Below the pieces are notes generated by a model. The model was not told where the DNA came from, did not search any database, and saw only the letters and a list, made by a program, of their open reading frames with translations. The position numbers and the translations under genes are program-made. A stretch of 64,000 nucleotides of DNA, from contig NZ_CP061941.1 in NCBI RefSeq assembly GCF_014805825.1, positions 3,472,001 to 3,536,000 of the forward strand, given 5' to 3'. Numbering within the stretch: position 1 is the stretch's first letter; every line of letters starts with the position of its first letter. Positions 6,972-16,097 of the stretch are shown piece by piece. The stretch is from Marinomonas algicola. GTDB taxonomy: Bacteria; Pseudomonadota; Gammaproteobacteria; Pseudomonadales; Marinomonadaceae.

Positions 6972-8393
6972 CTATCGACCTATTTCTATGTCACATTCAG
7001 GCAGAAGAGTGTGATAAAGGCGCTTTAGCTCCTTCTTAGCATTATCATCACCATGCACAATACGGATATGCGTCGGCTGATGGCGCATACGTTTAACAAA
7101 ATTCAATAAATCCTTTTGGTCTGCATGGGCACTGTAACCACCAAGAGTATGAATTTGGGCATTAATATCAATACGCTCACCATCTAATAGCACATAACCA
7201 CCGCGAGGACCGAAGGTTTGAATATCTCTCCCGGGCGTACCTTTCGCCTGGTAACCGACAAATAAAATGTCCGTTCGTTTATCTGGTAACAACGCCTTTA
7301 AATAATTCTGTATACGACCACCAGCACACATCCCGCTCGCTGCTATAACGATAGCCGCTCGTCCAGTACGTTTTAAATAATCCACGGTTTGCAAATGTGC
7401 TTCATGGCTGTCTATGGTTAACAAAGAATCAAAGCTTAAAGGGTGACGTCCGGATTTCACTTTTCGTTTCGCTTCAGCATCCCACAATGCTCTCAAGCTT
7501 TGATAACTGTCAGTGAATTTCGATGCCAGGGGTGAATCAACAATAATATCTAAGTATTCCCAAATTCGCTTGCTGGGCTCTTTATTACCCGAAGACAGCT
7601 TCTTATCCTTGCTACCCACTTGATAAATAACCTCTTCAATTTCATATAACAGCTCCTGTGTCCGACCGATTGAAAAAGCAGGTATCAGAACCGTTCCACC
7701 ATCCTGTAACGCTTTCTCAATCGTTTGCTGCAAAACTTGACGACGCTGTTTACGCGATTCGTGTATACGGTCGCCATAAGTACTTTCAATCACCAGGGTA
7801 TCCGCTCGATATGGGGATTTAGGCGAAGGCAACAATGGAGAGTAAGGCGCCCCTAAGTCACCAGAAAAAACAACCCTGTGCTGTTTATTAAGATCCACTT
7901 CAATATAAGCCGATCCAAGAATGTGACCCGCTACCTGAAACTTCGCCCGCACATTTTCCAGTCCTTTAACATCAAACCACTGCTTATAAGGAATCGCCAC
8001 CAACAATGAACGTAAGCGAGCCATCAACTTACGAATAAGACGTTTATCGCGCGTCACACCCACTTTAATGGCATCTTCCAACACCAGCGGCAATAAATGT
8101 GCTGTCGCCTCCGTCGCATAAATAGGTCCATCAAACCCAGCGGCTAATAAATAAGGTATTCGACCAACATGATCGATATGACAATGAGTCACCAATAACG
8201 CCTGTACAGAGTCTATAGGAAAGTCTATTTGCTTCTGGAAAACACCTGCAGCACTCTCTGATTCACGATCAAACGACTCAGCCCCTTGAAACAAGCCACA
8301 ATCGACCAGTAACGACCCACCAGCATCCAACTTCAATTCATGGCAGGACCCCGTCACACCATCTACGGCCCCATGATGTACAATCTCAAACAT
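6972..8393 (-). CDS. Metallo-beta-lactamase fold, beta-CASP RNase-type protein
   Basis: This 473-residue protein belongs to the beta-CASP branch of the metallo-beta-lactamase superfamily, mainly RNA-processing nucleases (CPSF73-like). The metal site HCHIDH is at residues 70-75, a downstream metal-ligand Asp is in VFSGDLGAP, and the beta-CASP region contains VLIPAFSIGRTQELL. Motifs GMCAGGRIQNYL and GGYSAHADQKDL near the C-terminus are family hallmarks, and the final VHGDDNAKK carries the last metal ligand. It stands alone between repeat arrays. A GGGAGATCAAGG segment just before the ATG at 8393 offers a ribosome site. A nuclease role is inferred from the family; the substrate is unknown. Confidence 0.87.
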   Translation of the reverse strand: MFEIVHHGAVDGVTGSCHELKLDAGGSLLVDCGLFQGAESFDRESESAAGVFQKQIDFPIDSVQALLVTHCHIDHVGRIPYLLAAGFDGPIYATEATAHLLPLVLEDAIKVGVTRDKRLIRKLMARLRSLLVAIPYKQWFDVKGLENVRAKFQVAGHILGSAYIEVDLNKQHRVVFSGDLGAPYSPLLPSPKSPYRADTLVIESTYGDRIHESRKQRRQVLQQTIEKALQDGGTVLIPAFSIGRTQELLYEIEEVIYQVGSKDKKLSSGNKEPSKRIWEYLDIIVDSPLASKFTDSYQSLRALWDAEAKRKVKSGRHPLSFDSLLTIDSHEAHLQTVDYLKRTGRAAIVIAASGMCAGGRIQNYLKALLPDKRTDILFVGYQAKGTPGRDIQTFGPRGGYVLLDGERIDINAQIHTLGGYSAHADQKDLLNFVKRMRHQPTHIRIVHGDDNAKKELKRLYHTLLPECDIEIGR

Positions 8394-8466
8394 CCTTGAT
8401 CTCCCTTAAAAAATAGATCGAGACTTATCTCAATCAATATCTATCCATCACACACAACATCGTCCT

Positions 8467-9083
8467 GTCACGGCTTTAGCCCGACAACGCATTGATATCC
8501 TTCACGATTGTTACGACGTGTAGGTCGTGGCTTTAGCCCGACAATACGTTTTTTACTCCTACAATTCGTTGAAATGATTGACAATTGTTGCGCTAAAGCA
8601 CAACCTACTTTTCGTTTGCTTTACCCCGACAATACATTGATATCCTTCACAATTGTTGCGACGTGTAGGTCGTGGCTTTAGCCCGACAATACGTTTTTTA
8701 CCCATACAATTCGTTGAAATGATTGACAATTGTTGCGCTAAAGCACAACCTACTTTTCGCTTGCTTATACCCCGACAACGCATTGATATCCTTCACGATT
8801 GTTGCGACGTGTAGGTCGTGGCTTTAGCCCGACAATACGTTTTTCACCCATACAATTCGTTGAAATGATTGACAATTGTTGTGCTAAAGCACAACCTACT
8901 TTTCGTTTTCTTTAGTCCGAATCAAATATTATAAGTCGGGGTTTATACCGACAACTCATTGATATTATTGACAATTGTTGCGACGTGTAGGTCGCGGCTT
9001 TAGCCCGACAATACGTTTTTTACCCATACAATTCGTTGAAATAATTGACAATTGTTGCGCTAAAGCACAACCTACTTTTCGCT
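8467..9083. repeat. Tandem array of a compound REP-like repeat, about four units
   Basis: TAGGTCGTGGCTTTAGCCCG (with CGCGG in the last unit) recurs at 8521, 8666, 8812 and 8988, giving periods of 145, 146 and 176 bases. Between copies are the opposite arm TTGCGCTAAAGCACAACC and the spacer CAATTCGTTGAAAT. The array fills the 716-base gap between the beta-CASP gene and cysQ. No believable gene is seen; open frames here only translate the repeat. Confidence 0.88.
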
Positions 9084-9109
9084 AGACAATCCGCACATTT
9101 ACACTCAAT

Positions 9110-9877
9110 TTAGTTCTTCGGATTACGCACTATAAAAAATGGGTTTAATACTTCCTTAGTATTCCCATAGCTTAATGGCTGACCATCAATAGTGACCACC
9201 TCTCCTTGCGCTTCTAACACAACAGCGTGTGCCGCGGCGGTATCCCATAGCGACGTCAACCCAAAGCGAGGATATAGATCCGCTACACCTTCCGCCACCA
9301 AACAAAGCTTCAACGAGCTTCCCATTGGGATCATTTCATATTCACCCAGAGATGCTAACCAGTCCGTCGTTTCTTGGCTCGCATGAGAACGGCTACCGAC
9401 TACGTTCCAAGGTCGTGAACTATCATAATGAGAAACAGTGATCTTCTCCGCCACCGCCGAACCAACTTGCTTATACGCCCCCTCACCTTTACAGGCATAG
9501 TACAAGGTATCCAACACAGGAGCGTAAACAACACCCAGCACTGGCACACCATCACGTATCAACGCAATATTCACAGTAAACTCACCGTTACGCTTAATAA
9601 ACTCTTTTGTGCCATCTAGAGGGTCAACTAGCCAGTATTCACCTTGATCATTGGCCCCTGAAAAATCTTCCGTTGCTTCTTCTGACAATATTGGAATACT
9701 AGGCGTTAGAGATTGTAACGCAGTCACAATAACCTCGTTCGCCGCCTGATCCGCTTCCGTTAATGGAGACTCATCCGCTTTAAAATCAATTTGGAAATCT
9801 TTTTTATAGATCTCCATAATAACCTTACCCGCCTCGATAGAAATTTTCCTAGCTTCAAATAACAAATTTCTTAACAT
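9110..9877 (-). CDS. cysQ: 3'(2'),5'-bisphosphate nucleotidase CysQ
   Basis: CysQ hydrolyses PAP (adenosine 3',5'-bisphosphate), the by-product of PAPS-using sulfotransferases and PAPS reductase, to AMP and phosphate. The 255-residue protein has the inositol-monophosphatase fold. The metal sites are SPLTEADQAANE near 37-48, SEEATED in the region of residue 65, and WLVDPLDGTKEF near 82-93, followed by the C-terminal GLTSLWDTAAAHAVVLEA. The length is normal for the family. It lies between two repeat arrays, so it is probably transcribed on its own. Its position beside cysD and cysN/C and several sulfotransferase-like genes fits a role in recycling PAP. Confidence 0.93.
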   Translation of the reverse strand: MLRNLLFEARKISIEAGKVIMEIYKKDFQIDFKADESPLTEADQAANEVIVTALQSLTPSIPILSEEATEDFSGANDQGEYWLVDPLDGTKEFIKRNGEFTVNIALIRDGVPVLGVVYAPVLDTLYYACKGEGAYKQVGSAVAEKITVSHYDSSRPWNVVGSRSHASQETTDWLASLGEYEMIPMGSSLKLCLVAEGVADLYPRFGLTSLWDTAAAHAVVLEAQGEVVTIDGQPLSYGNTKEVLNPFFIVRNPKN

Positions 9878-9892
9878 ACAACAAAGTTCCTA

Positions 9893-10151
9893 TGTAGGTC
9901 GCGGCTTTAGCCCGACAACGCATTTATAACCAACAACACCTTGATATAATTGGCAATTGTTACGGCCTGTAGGTCGCGGCTTTAGCCCGACAACGAGTTG
10001 ATATCATTGACAATTGTTGCGCTAAAGCACAACCTACTTTAGCTCGATAACACGCACATTTAAATCAAATATTGTAGGCGTGTAGGTCGCGGCTTTAGCC
10101 CGACAACGAGGTGATATCCTTAACAATTGTTGCGCTAAACACAACCTACTT
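9893..10151. repeat. REP-like interspersed repeats between cysQ and cysN/C
   Basis: About three copies of the arm GTAGGTCGCGGCTTTAGCCC occur at roughly 9894, 9971 and 10082, alternating with opposite arms of the TTGCGCTAAAGCACAACC type. They fill nearly the whole gap between the end of cysN/C and the start of cysQ. Confidence 0.85.
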
Positions 10152-10166
10152 ACCGATTTCATTTTT

Positions 10167-12077
10167 TTAATCTAAACCAATTTTTCCCGATTCCAGTAAA
10201 ACGCTAATCACCTTATCAGCCGCTTCGTCAGCGGATAAGTCATCCGTATTCACTCGCACTTCCGGTGAGGTTGGTTTTTCATAAGCCGAATCAATACCGG
10301 TAAAGTTTTTCAATTCACCGCGGCGGGCTTTTTTGTATAAACCTTTAGGATCTCTCGATTCTGCCACTTCAAGAGAGGTATCTATAAAGACTTCTAAAAA
10401 TTCCCCTTCTTCCAACATAGCGCGAGCCATCGCACGCTCGGAACTGAAAGGAGAAATAAACGCACTGATGACCACCAAGCCAGCATCCACCATCAGTTTA
10501 CCGACTTCAGCCACGCGGCGAATATTCTCCACCCGGTCCCCATCGGTAAAACCAAGGTCTTTATTTAAACCATGCCGCACATTGTCGCCATCCAGTAAGT
10601 AAGTATGCACTCCCATGGCATAAAGCTTTTTCTCTACCAAGTTTGCGATAGTAGACTTTCCAGAACCGGACAATCCAGTCATCCAAAGCAAGCAAGGTTT
10701 ATGTGCTTTTAAGGTCGATCGCGCTGCTTTATTGATATCCACATGCTGCATATGAATATTTTGGCTGCGGCGTAATGTAAAATTAATCATGCCTGCGGCA
10801 ACCGTATTATTATTCATACGGTCAATTAGAATAAAGCCACCTGTGTCATGGTTTTTTTCATAAGGATCAAACGCTATAGGCTGATGTAAATTCACATTAC
10901 AAACAGCAATACTATTAAGCTCCAGTTTCTTAGCTGGAAAATGCTCCATTGTATTTACATTTACTTGATGTCGAATCTCAGTCACTGTAGCACTTAGCAC
11001 CTGAGTGCCAATTTTCATTAAATAAGGACGACCTGGTAACATAGGTTCATCACTCATCCAAACTAAATTAACTTGAAATTGCTGACCCGTTTGCGCCGGT
11101 AAATCAATACTTGAAATAACATCTCCACGAGACACATCAATTTCGTCTTTTAATATTAAAGTAACGGATTGACCTGCAACGGCCTCTGTGAGGTTGCCAT
11201 CGAACGTATAAATAGATTCTACTGTGCTGGTCTGCCCTGAGGGTTGCACACGTATTGAATCACCCACTTTTATTATCCCGCTGGCAATACTTCCAGAGAA
11301 ACCACGAAAATCTAAGTTAGGACGATTTACCCATTGAATAGGCAAACGAAACGGTTGAGTTTGAAGGTAAGATTCGTTTACTTCGACCGTTTCAAGAAAG
11401 CCCATTAAGGTAGAGCCATTATACCAAGGCGTGTTTTCACTTGGCACCGTAATGTTGTCACCTTTTAGTGCTGACATTGGAATAAATACAATTTCTTCAA
11501 ATCCCAACGCTTTAGCAAAGTCACGGTATTCATCGCAAATTCGAGCAAATACTTTTTGCGAGTAATCCACTAAATCCATCTTATTTACAGCGACGACAAT
11601 TTTACGAATACCAATTAACGACATCAAAAAACTGTGACGACGAGTCTGAGTAACAATGCCGTGGCGAGCATCCACCATTAAAATAGCGGCATCTGCAGTA
11701 GAGGCGCCGGTAATCATATTACGGGTGTATTGCTCATGCCCAGGCGTATCCGCAACAATAAATTTACGCTTATCTGTTGAGAAAAAACGATAAGCAACAT
11801 CAATCGTAATACCTTGCTCACGCTCTGCCGCTAAACCATCTACTAAAAGTGCGAAGTCAATCTCATCACCTTGTGTGCCATATTTTTTAGAATCGGTTTC
11901 AATAGCCGCTAGTTGATCTTCAAAAAGCATTTTTGAATCAAATAATAGACGTCCAATTAACGTACTCTTACCATCATCAACACTGCCACAAGTAATAAAA
12001 CGCAAGAGACTCTTGTTTTCATGTAACGCTAAATACTGATCTATGTCCGTTGCAATCAAGTCTGAAACATTTGACAT
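10167..12077 (-). CDS. cysNC: Bifunctional sulfate adenylyltransferase subunit 1 / adenylylsulfate kinase (CysN-CysC fusion)
   Basis: This 636-residue protein couples GTP hydrolysis to APS formation together with CysD, and then phosphorylates APS to PAPS. The N-terminal CysN part is an EF-Tu-like GTPase: CGSVDDGKST near 30-39, DTPGHEQYTRN near 110, VNKMDL near 165, then beta-barrel domains to about 445. The C-terminal CysC part has the P-loop GLSGSGKST near 470, LLDGDNVRHGLN, and the phosphate-acceptor region SAFISPFSSERAMAR. The fusion is of the NodQ type known from rhizobia and many proteobacteria. Its ATG shares one base with the cysD stop (TAATG), so the two are translationally coupled. 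PAPS is the sulfate donor needed by the sulfotransferase-like proteins here. Confidence 0.95.
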   Translation of the reverse strand: MSNVSDLIATDIDQYLALHENKSLLRFITCGSVDDGKSTLIGRLLFDSKMLFEDQLAAIETDSKKYGTQGDEIDFALLVDGLAAEREQGITIDVAYRFFSTDKRKFIVADTPGHEQYTRNMITGASTADAAILMVDARHGIVTQTRRHSFLMSLIGIRKIVVAVNKMDLVDYSQKVFARICDEYRDFAKALGFEEIVFIPMSALKGDNITVPSENTPWYNGSTLMGFLETVEVNESYLQTQPFRLPIQWVNRPNLDFRGFSGSIASGIIKVGDSIRVQPSGQTSTVESIYTFDGNLTEAVAGQSVTLILKDEIDVSRGDVISSIDLPAQTGQQFQVNLVWMSDEPMLPGRPYLMKIGTQVLSATVTEIRHQVNVNTMEHFPAKKLELNSIAVCNVNLHQPIAFDPYEKNHDTGGFILIDRMNNNTVAAGMINFTLRRSQNIHMQHVDINKAARSTLKAHKPCLLWMTGLSGSGKSTIANLVEKKLYAMGVHTYLLDGDNVRHGLNKDLGFTDGDRVENIRRVAEVGKLMVDAGLVVISAFISPFSSERAMARAMLEEGEFLEVFIDTSLEVAESRDPKGLYKKARRGELKNFTGIDSAYEKPTSPEVRVNTDDLSADEAADKVISVLLESGKIGLD

Positions 12078-12979
12078 TAGAAATACCCCTCTTGCTTTTT
12101 CTTCTCCATAGACGCCGCAGAATCATGGTCTATTACTCGGCCCTGTCTTTCAGATGTTTTGGTCAATAACATTTCTTGAATAATATCAGGCAAACTGGTT
12201 GCCGTTGACTCAACTGCGCCAGTTAAGGGATAACAACCTAACGTTCTAAAGCGCACTGATTTTATCATTGGCACTTCACCTTTTTGCAATGGCATTCGTT
12301 CATCATCTACCATAATCAGCGTTCCATTTCGTTCAACAACAGGACGCGGAGCAGAATGGTATAAGGGGACAATTGGTATATTTTCTAAATGGATATATTG
12401 CCAAATATCTAATTCCGTCCAATTAGATAGAGGAAAAACGCGGATACTTTCGTCATTATTTTTACGAGTATTATAAAGCTTCCAAAGTTCAGGTCTTTGC
12501 GCTTTTGGATCCCAACGGTGTTCTGCAGTACGGAATGAGAAAATACGCTCCTTCGCTCTGGACTTTTCTTCATCGCGTCGAGCGCCTCCAAAGGCGACAT
12601 CGAATCCATGCTCATCAAGCGCTTGTTTTAACCCCTCTGTTTTCATAATGTCAGTATGCAACGCGGAGCCATGAGTAAAGGGATTAATATCTTTTTCAAC
12701 GCCTTCAGGATTAACATGAACAATTAAATCCAAATCATGTTTTTTCACCAACTCATCCCTGAACTTGTACATTTCTTGGAACTTCCAACGAGTATCCACA
12801 TGCAATAATGGAAAGGGTAACTTAGAAGGTGCAAACGCTTTCATCGCTAAATACAGCATCACGGCACTGTCTTTACCAATCGAATACAACATGACAGGAT
12901 TTTTCGCCTCGGCGACCACCTCCCTCATAATGTGTATACTTTCCGACTCTAAACGCTGTAAATGCGTCAATGACGACAT
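12077..12979 (-). CDS. cysD: Sulfate adenylyltransferase subunit 2
   Basis: CysD is the catalytic subunit that forms adenylylsulfate (APS) from ATP and sulfate, driven by its GTPase partner CysN. The 300-residue sequence has the PP-loop YSIGKDSAVMLYLA near 32-45, FPLLHVDTRWKFQEMY near 76-91, FGGARRDEEKSRAKER, and the C-terminal GRVIDHDSAASMEKKKQEGYF region. These features and the length are typical. It is the first gene of a two-gene unit with cysN/C, overlapping it by one base. Regulation is not obvious: the 142 bases upstream contain no recognisable CysB site that I can defend. Confidence 0.96.
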   Translation of the reverse strand: MSSLTHLQRLESESIHIMREVVAEAKNPVMLYSIGKDSAVMLYLAMKAFAPSKLPFPLLHVDTRWKFQEMYKFRDELVKKHDLDLIVHVNPEGVEKDINPFTHGSALHTDIMKTEGLKQALDEHGFDVAFGGARRDEEKSRAKERIFSFRTAEHRWDPKAQRPELWKLYNTRKNNDESIRVFPLSNWTELDIWQYIHLENIPIVPLYHSAPRPVVERNGTLIMVDDERMPLQKGEVPMIKSVRFRTLGCYPLTGAVESTATSLPDIIQEMLLTKTSERQGRVIDHDSAASMEKKKQEGYF

Positions 12980-13087
12980 AACTTACTCCTTCCAATCCGT
13001 AGCGTAGGGATCCCCCTGCGACTAGCTCAATAGATTACATATTTAATAACAGCCAATTAGCAACATACTCTTTGGCTAATGTTTGAG

Positions 13088-13106
13088 TTAAAACACCCTG
13101 TTTTAA
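13088..13106. other. Perfect 8-base inverted repeat between the IS630-like gene and cysD
   Basis: TTAAAACA-CCC-TGTTTTAA lies just past the end of the minus-strand gene at 13122. It has no run of T on the minus-strand side, so it is either a weak terminator or a binding site. Confidence 0.35.
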
Positions 13107-13121
13107 ATCACTTTTTATCGA

Positions 13122-13859
13122 TCATTTTTCAGGCAGCGCTCTTGATACAACAAGATGTAACGGCTGATGAATATCTTCACGCATGGCCCACTGATTGACT
13201 GTATCAGCTCGCCTTAGATCGACCCCAGCAAGAATCAAGGTAATGGGTATATTCACCTCGGCTAACAACAAACTTAAACAATGAATCAACCAAGACTCTG
13301 TCGGCCAAGTATTTGAGGCACTCCACATTAGCTTCCGCTTAGGTGACTGAAAAACCAATTGAGTTTTTTTACCCTCTGTTGTGCCAAGAGTAAAACAATG
13401 GCCTAAAAAGATACGTCTTTCCTTCGTTAACGTAAAAGAGTCAGATTCCATCAAACGTTTAAGCGCGGGCTTAGAAATAAAGTCCTCGATTTGGTAACTA
13501 TCTGGCATCATACCTAAGCGAGCTAACAAATGCGTTGCCGCTCTCTCAGAAACGGCTAGCCCATATTCATCTTGAATAAACTTAGTAACACGAGCCCGTG
13601 TCCATAAAAAAGGCTGATCTGAAAGCATGGCTTTTCTCACATATTCAACCTGTTCATCATCCAATATAGAGCCAGTACCTTTGACACGACCACGAACTTT
13701 TCCTTCTAATGCCTCCCAACCACCAGATAAAAATAACTTATGGGCGTTAATCACAGTAGGCGCACTCAGCCCTGTAAATTGGCAAACATTTGCAACCGTC
13801 TCACCTTTTAAACGAAGTTTAACCGCCGTTACTTTGGCTTGATATCGTTTTGCTGGCAT
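13122..13859 (-). CDS. IS630-like helix-turn-helix protein, probably a domesticated transposase remnant
   Basis: Residues 1-110 look like the N-terminal DNA-binding part of IS630-family transposases: a homeodomain-like helix-turn-helix (RYQAKVTAVKLRLKG, VCQFTGLSAPTVINAHKLFL), the linker GWEALEGKVRGRVKG and a winged-helix segment (FLWTRARVTKFIQDEYGLAV). The C-terminal half has the length of a DDE core, but I do not see the usual DE and D motifs; the segment at the first expected position reads IFLGHCFTLGTTEG. The 245-residue frame is intact and no terminal inverted repeats are apparent. It lies downstream of nothing obvious and 142 bases from cysD. It may be a regulator derived from a transposase or a decaying transposase. 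Family assignment is moderate; function is unknown. Confidence 0.6.
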   Translation of the reverse strand: MPAKRYQAKVTAVKLRLKGETVANVCQFTGLSAPTVINAHKLFLSGGWEALEGKVRGRVKGTGSILDDEQVEYVRKAMLSDQPFLWTRARVTKFIQDEYGLAVSERAATHLLARLGMMPDSYQIEDFISKPALKRLMESDSFTLTKERRIFLGHCFTLGTTEGKKTQLVFQSPKRKLMWSASNTWPTESWLIHCLSLLLAEVNIPITLILAGVDLRRADTVNQWAMREDIHQPLHLVVSRALPEK

Positions 13860-14082
13860 AAATTATTTTACTCAACTAAAAAATATAAACTTATATAAAA
13901 CAAAAACTTAAAAACCAAATCTCATTTTTTGAAAAACTTATTATAGACAGTGTATTAAAAAATGTTTCAAAATACCAATTCTAGATTGTTTTATAAACAA
14001 ACGAATCCGTTATCAATAAATACTTCCTTATAAAGACACTAGATAAAACACGACTTGAATCTCACAAAAAAGGAAAGAAAAG

Positions 14083-15828
14083 TTGGATAGCTTTGGAATG
14101 GACTGGTTGGTGCTAATCAGTATTGGCATACTACTTATTGTGATTGTCAGTGGGCGAATGAAGCCTGCGACCGCCTTCTCTTCTTTAGCGGTAATTTACC
14201 TCACTTGTAACCTGGTCACGCTACCGACTTTCCTAAATAGCTTTACTAACCCTGCGCTCGCTACGCTTGTGCTACTGCTTATATTGTCACTCGTCTTCGA
14301 AAGAGCAAATTTACTTGAAAAGCTCGCCTCAAAATTGCTCCGTGGAGGTGAGAAATTTGCGTTAATAAAACTATTAATCACAACCAGCACCCTCAGTGCT
14401 TTTTTAAACAACACCGCCGTGGTTTCAACTCTTTTAAGTCACGTCGCTAAGCAAACATCCATTAGCCCATCAAGGCTACTGATTCCACTGTCTTACGCCT
14501 CTATTTTGGGCGGGATAACGACACTTATTGGCACCTCAACAAACCTAGTCGTTAACTCCTTTATGATTAATGCGGGCCTACCTGAACTCACCTTATTTCA
14601 GTTCAGCCAAGTGGGCATCCCTATCGCGATTATTAGCTTGATTGCGCTTTATTTTGCCGCTCGCCTGTTACCTAAAAGCAATGAAACAGAGCAACAAGAA
14701 AATCAGAATCAATATTTTTTAACCGCAAAAGTCGAACCGAACTCGCCATTAATTAATAAAACCATTGAAGCAAATAAATTACGTAACCTAGAAGGACTTT
14801 ACCTTGTTGAAATAGAACGCAACAACACTCTCATAAGCCCTGTTGCCCCCAATGAAAGAATACAACAAAATGATTTATTAATGTTTTCGGGAGAAATTAG
14901 TAAAGCAAGTGCATTACAAAACTTTGAAGGATTAACCATTGGTGACCAGAAAGTCACTCAAGTATTTAACAACAATTTAGTGGAAGTTATTATCTCCAAT
15001 CAATCCGAATTAGCCGGAAAAACGCTTCAATCTGTGGACTTTAGAACCATGTTCAACGCTGCCGTGATTGGCATACGACGAGGAGACAAAAAACTAAAAG
15101 GCCAATTAGGACGCATCCCTTTAAAAGTCGGCGACAGTTTATTAATAACGGCTGGCGCTAACTTCAAAAACCACCGAAACCTGGATCGTAACTTTCACAT
15201 ACTGACAAAAGACCACTATCAACCACAAATAAATACCCTTGTCAGCAGCATGGCGGTTCTCGGTTTTATCGGGGTTTTAATCTTATCCCTAATGCAAATA
15301 TTGCCATTATTCACCGGGTTACTCTTACTTCTAGGAATACTTATAGGGAGTAAGGTATTGAGCCTAAGTGAAGTACGCAGACGCTTTCCTTTTGAGCACA
15401 TTGTTATCATAGGGTCTGCGCTTATTATCGCCCAAGGATTGCAACAGTCAGGCGCTGCGCATCATATAACCCATCTAATGCGTTACCTTTTAGAAGGAAG
15501 AGATGTTTACTTTACCTTGATCATTCTGTATTTGATGACATGGGGACTCACTGAGATTATCACCAACAATGCTGCCGCGGCGTTGTCCTTCCCAATTGCA
15601 CTGTCTATTGCTCAGAGCCTTCAATTAGACCCCTTTCCCTTTATCATGACCGTCGCTTTTGCCGCAAGCGCCTGCTTTTTAATTCCTTTTGGCTACCAAA
15701 CCCATTTAATGGTGTATTCTGCGGGGCGCTATACCATCAAACACTTTTTAAAAGTGGGTAGCATTATTTCTTTGGTTTATTTCCTATGCACAATAAATTT
15801 GGTTTATTTTGTGTATATTTCACCATAA
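14083..15828 (+). CDS. SLC13/DASS-family permease with central RCK_C (TrkA-C) domains
   Basis: This 581-residue inner-membrane transporter belongs to the divalent anion:sodium symporter group with cytosolic TrkA-C regulatory domains. Membrane segments occupy about 5-200. The family signature SFLNNTAVVS-like stretch is seen as LSAFLNNTAVVSTLL, with GGITTLIGTSTNLVVNSF next. Two RCK_C-like domains lie at about 210-375, and a second membrane block follows to the end, with EIITNNAAAALSFPIA. The chosen start is TTG at 14083, which has AGGAAAG seven bases upstream; the ATG at 14098 would remove five residues. Its position beside the cys genes suggests sulfate uptake, but members also move other anions. 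Confidence 0.85.
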   Translation: MDSFGMDWLVLISIGILLIVIVSGRMKPATAFSSLAVIYLTCNLVTLPTFLNSFTNPALATLVLLLILSLVFERANLLEKLASKLLRGGEKFALIKLLITTSTLSAFLNNTAVVSTLLSHVAKQTSISPSRLLIPLSYASILGGITTLIGTSTNLVVNSFMINAGLPELTLFQFSQVGIPIAIISLIALYFAARLLPKSNETEQQENQNQYFLTAKVEPNSPLINKTIEANKLRNLEGLYLVEIERNNTLISPVAPNERIQQNDLLMFSGEISKASALQNFEGLTIGDQKVTQVFNNNLVEVIISNQSELAGKTLQSVDFRTMFNAAVIGIRRGDKKLKGQLGRIPLKVGDSLLITAGANFKNHRNLDRNFHILTKDHYQPQINTLVSSMAVLGFIGVLILSLMQILPLFTGLLLLLGILIGSKVLSLSEVRRRFPFEHIVIIGSALIIAQGLQQSGAAHHITHLMRYLLEGRDVYFTLIILYLMTWGLTEIITNNAAAALSFPIALSIAQSLQLDPFPFIMTVAFAASACFLIPFGYQTHLMVYSAGRYTIKHFLKVGSIISLVYFLCTINLVYFVYISP

Positions 15829-15957
15829 AAAACACGAAAGAATTTTAGGAACGGATTAAAATAAAATTTTCAATAATTATAACTATTCATCTATTTGATA
15901 GTTGATAGTTGATAAAAAAGCGCCTCTCCCCTTGTTTAGTAGAAAAAAAGAGATAAA

Positions 15958-16065
15958 ATGACACTTACTTTCGATAATAAGTTAGAAGAATCTGACAAAA
16001 AGACCCACTTAGTGATGGCTTTACCACTTTTTCTAACCATTGAAAGGTTACTAAACACTACTTAA
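15958..16065 (+). CDS. Possible 35-residue small protein (doubtful)
   Basis: An ATG at 15958 preceded by AGAG opens a 35-residue frame ending at TAA 16063-16065 in the gap between the SLC13 gene and manA. It has no recognised family, and the same gap also holds short direct repeats (GTTGATAGTTGATA). It could be chance or the remnant of a longer gene. Confidence 0.15.
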   Translation: MTLTFDNKLEESDKKTHLVMALPLFLTIERLLNTT

Positions 16066-16097
16066 GAGGGGTAAAGGATGTTTCTTCCTAGAGTAAA

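Noticed and set aside
6807..7028. A 73-codon plus-strand open frame near the end of the beta-CASP gene
   Set aside because: It is a translation of the REP-like repeat that runs into the antisense of a firmly identified gene.
8559..8783. A 74-codon minus-strand open frame between the beta-CASP gene and cysQ
   Set aside because: It only translates the tandem repeat; its two halves give the same peptide, and there is no ribosome site.
8467..9083. Could the regularly repeated array be a CRISPR?
   Set aside because: Spacers are themselves repeated and contain opposite arms, the period is about 145 bases, and no cas genes are present.
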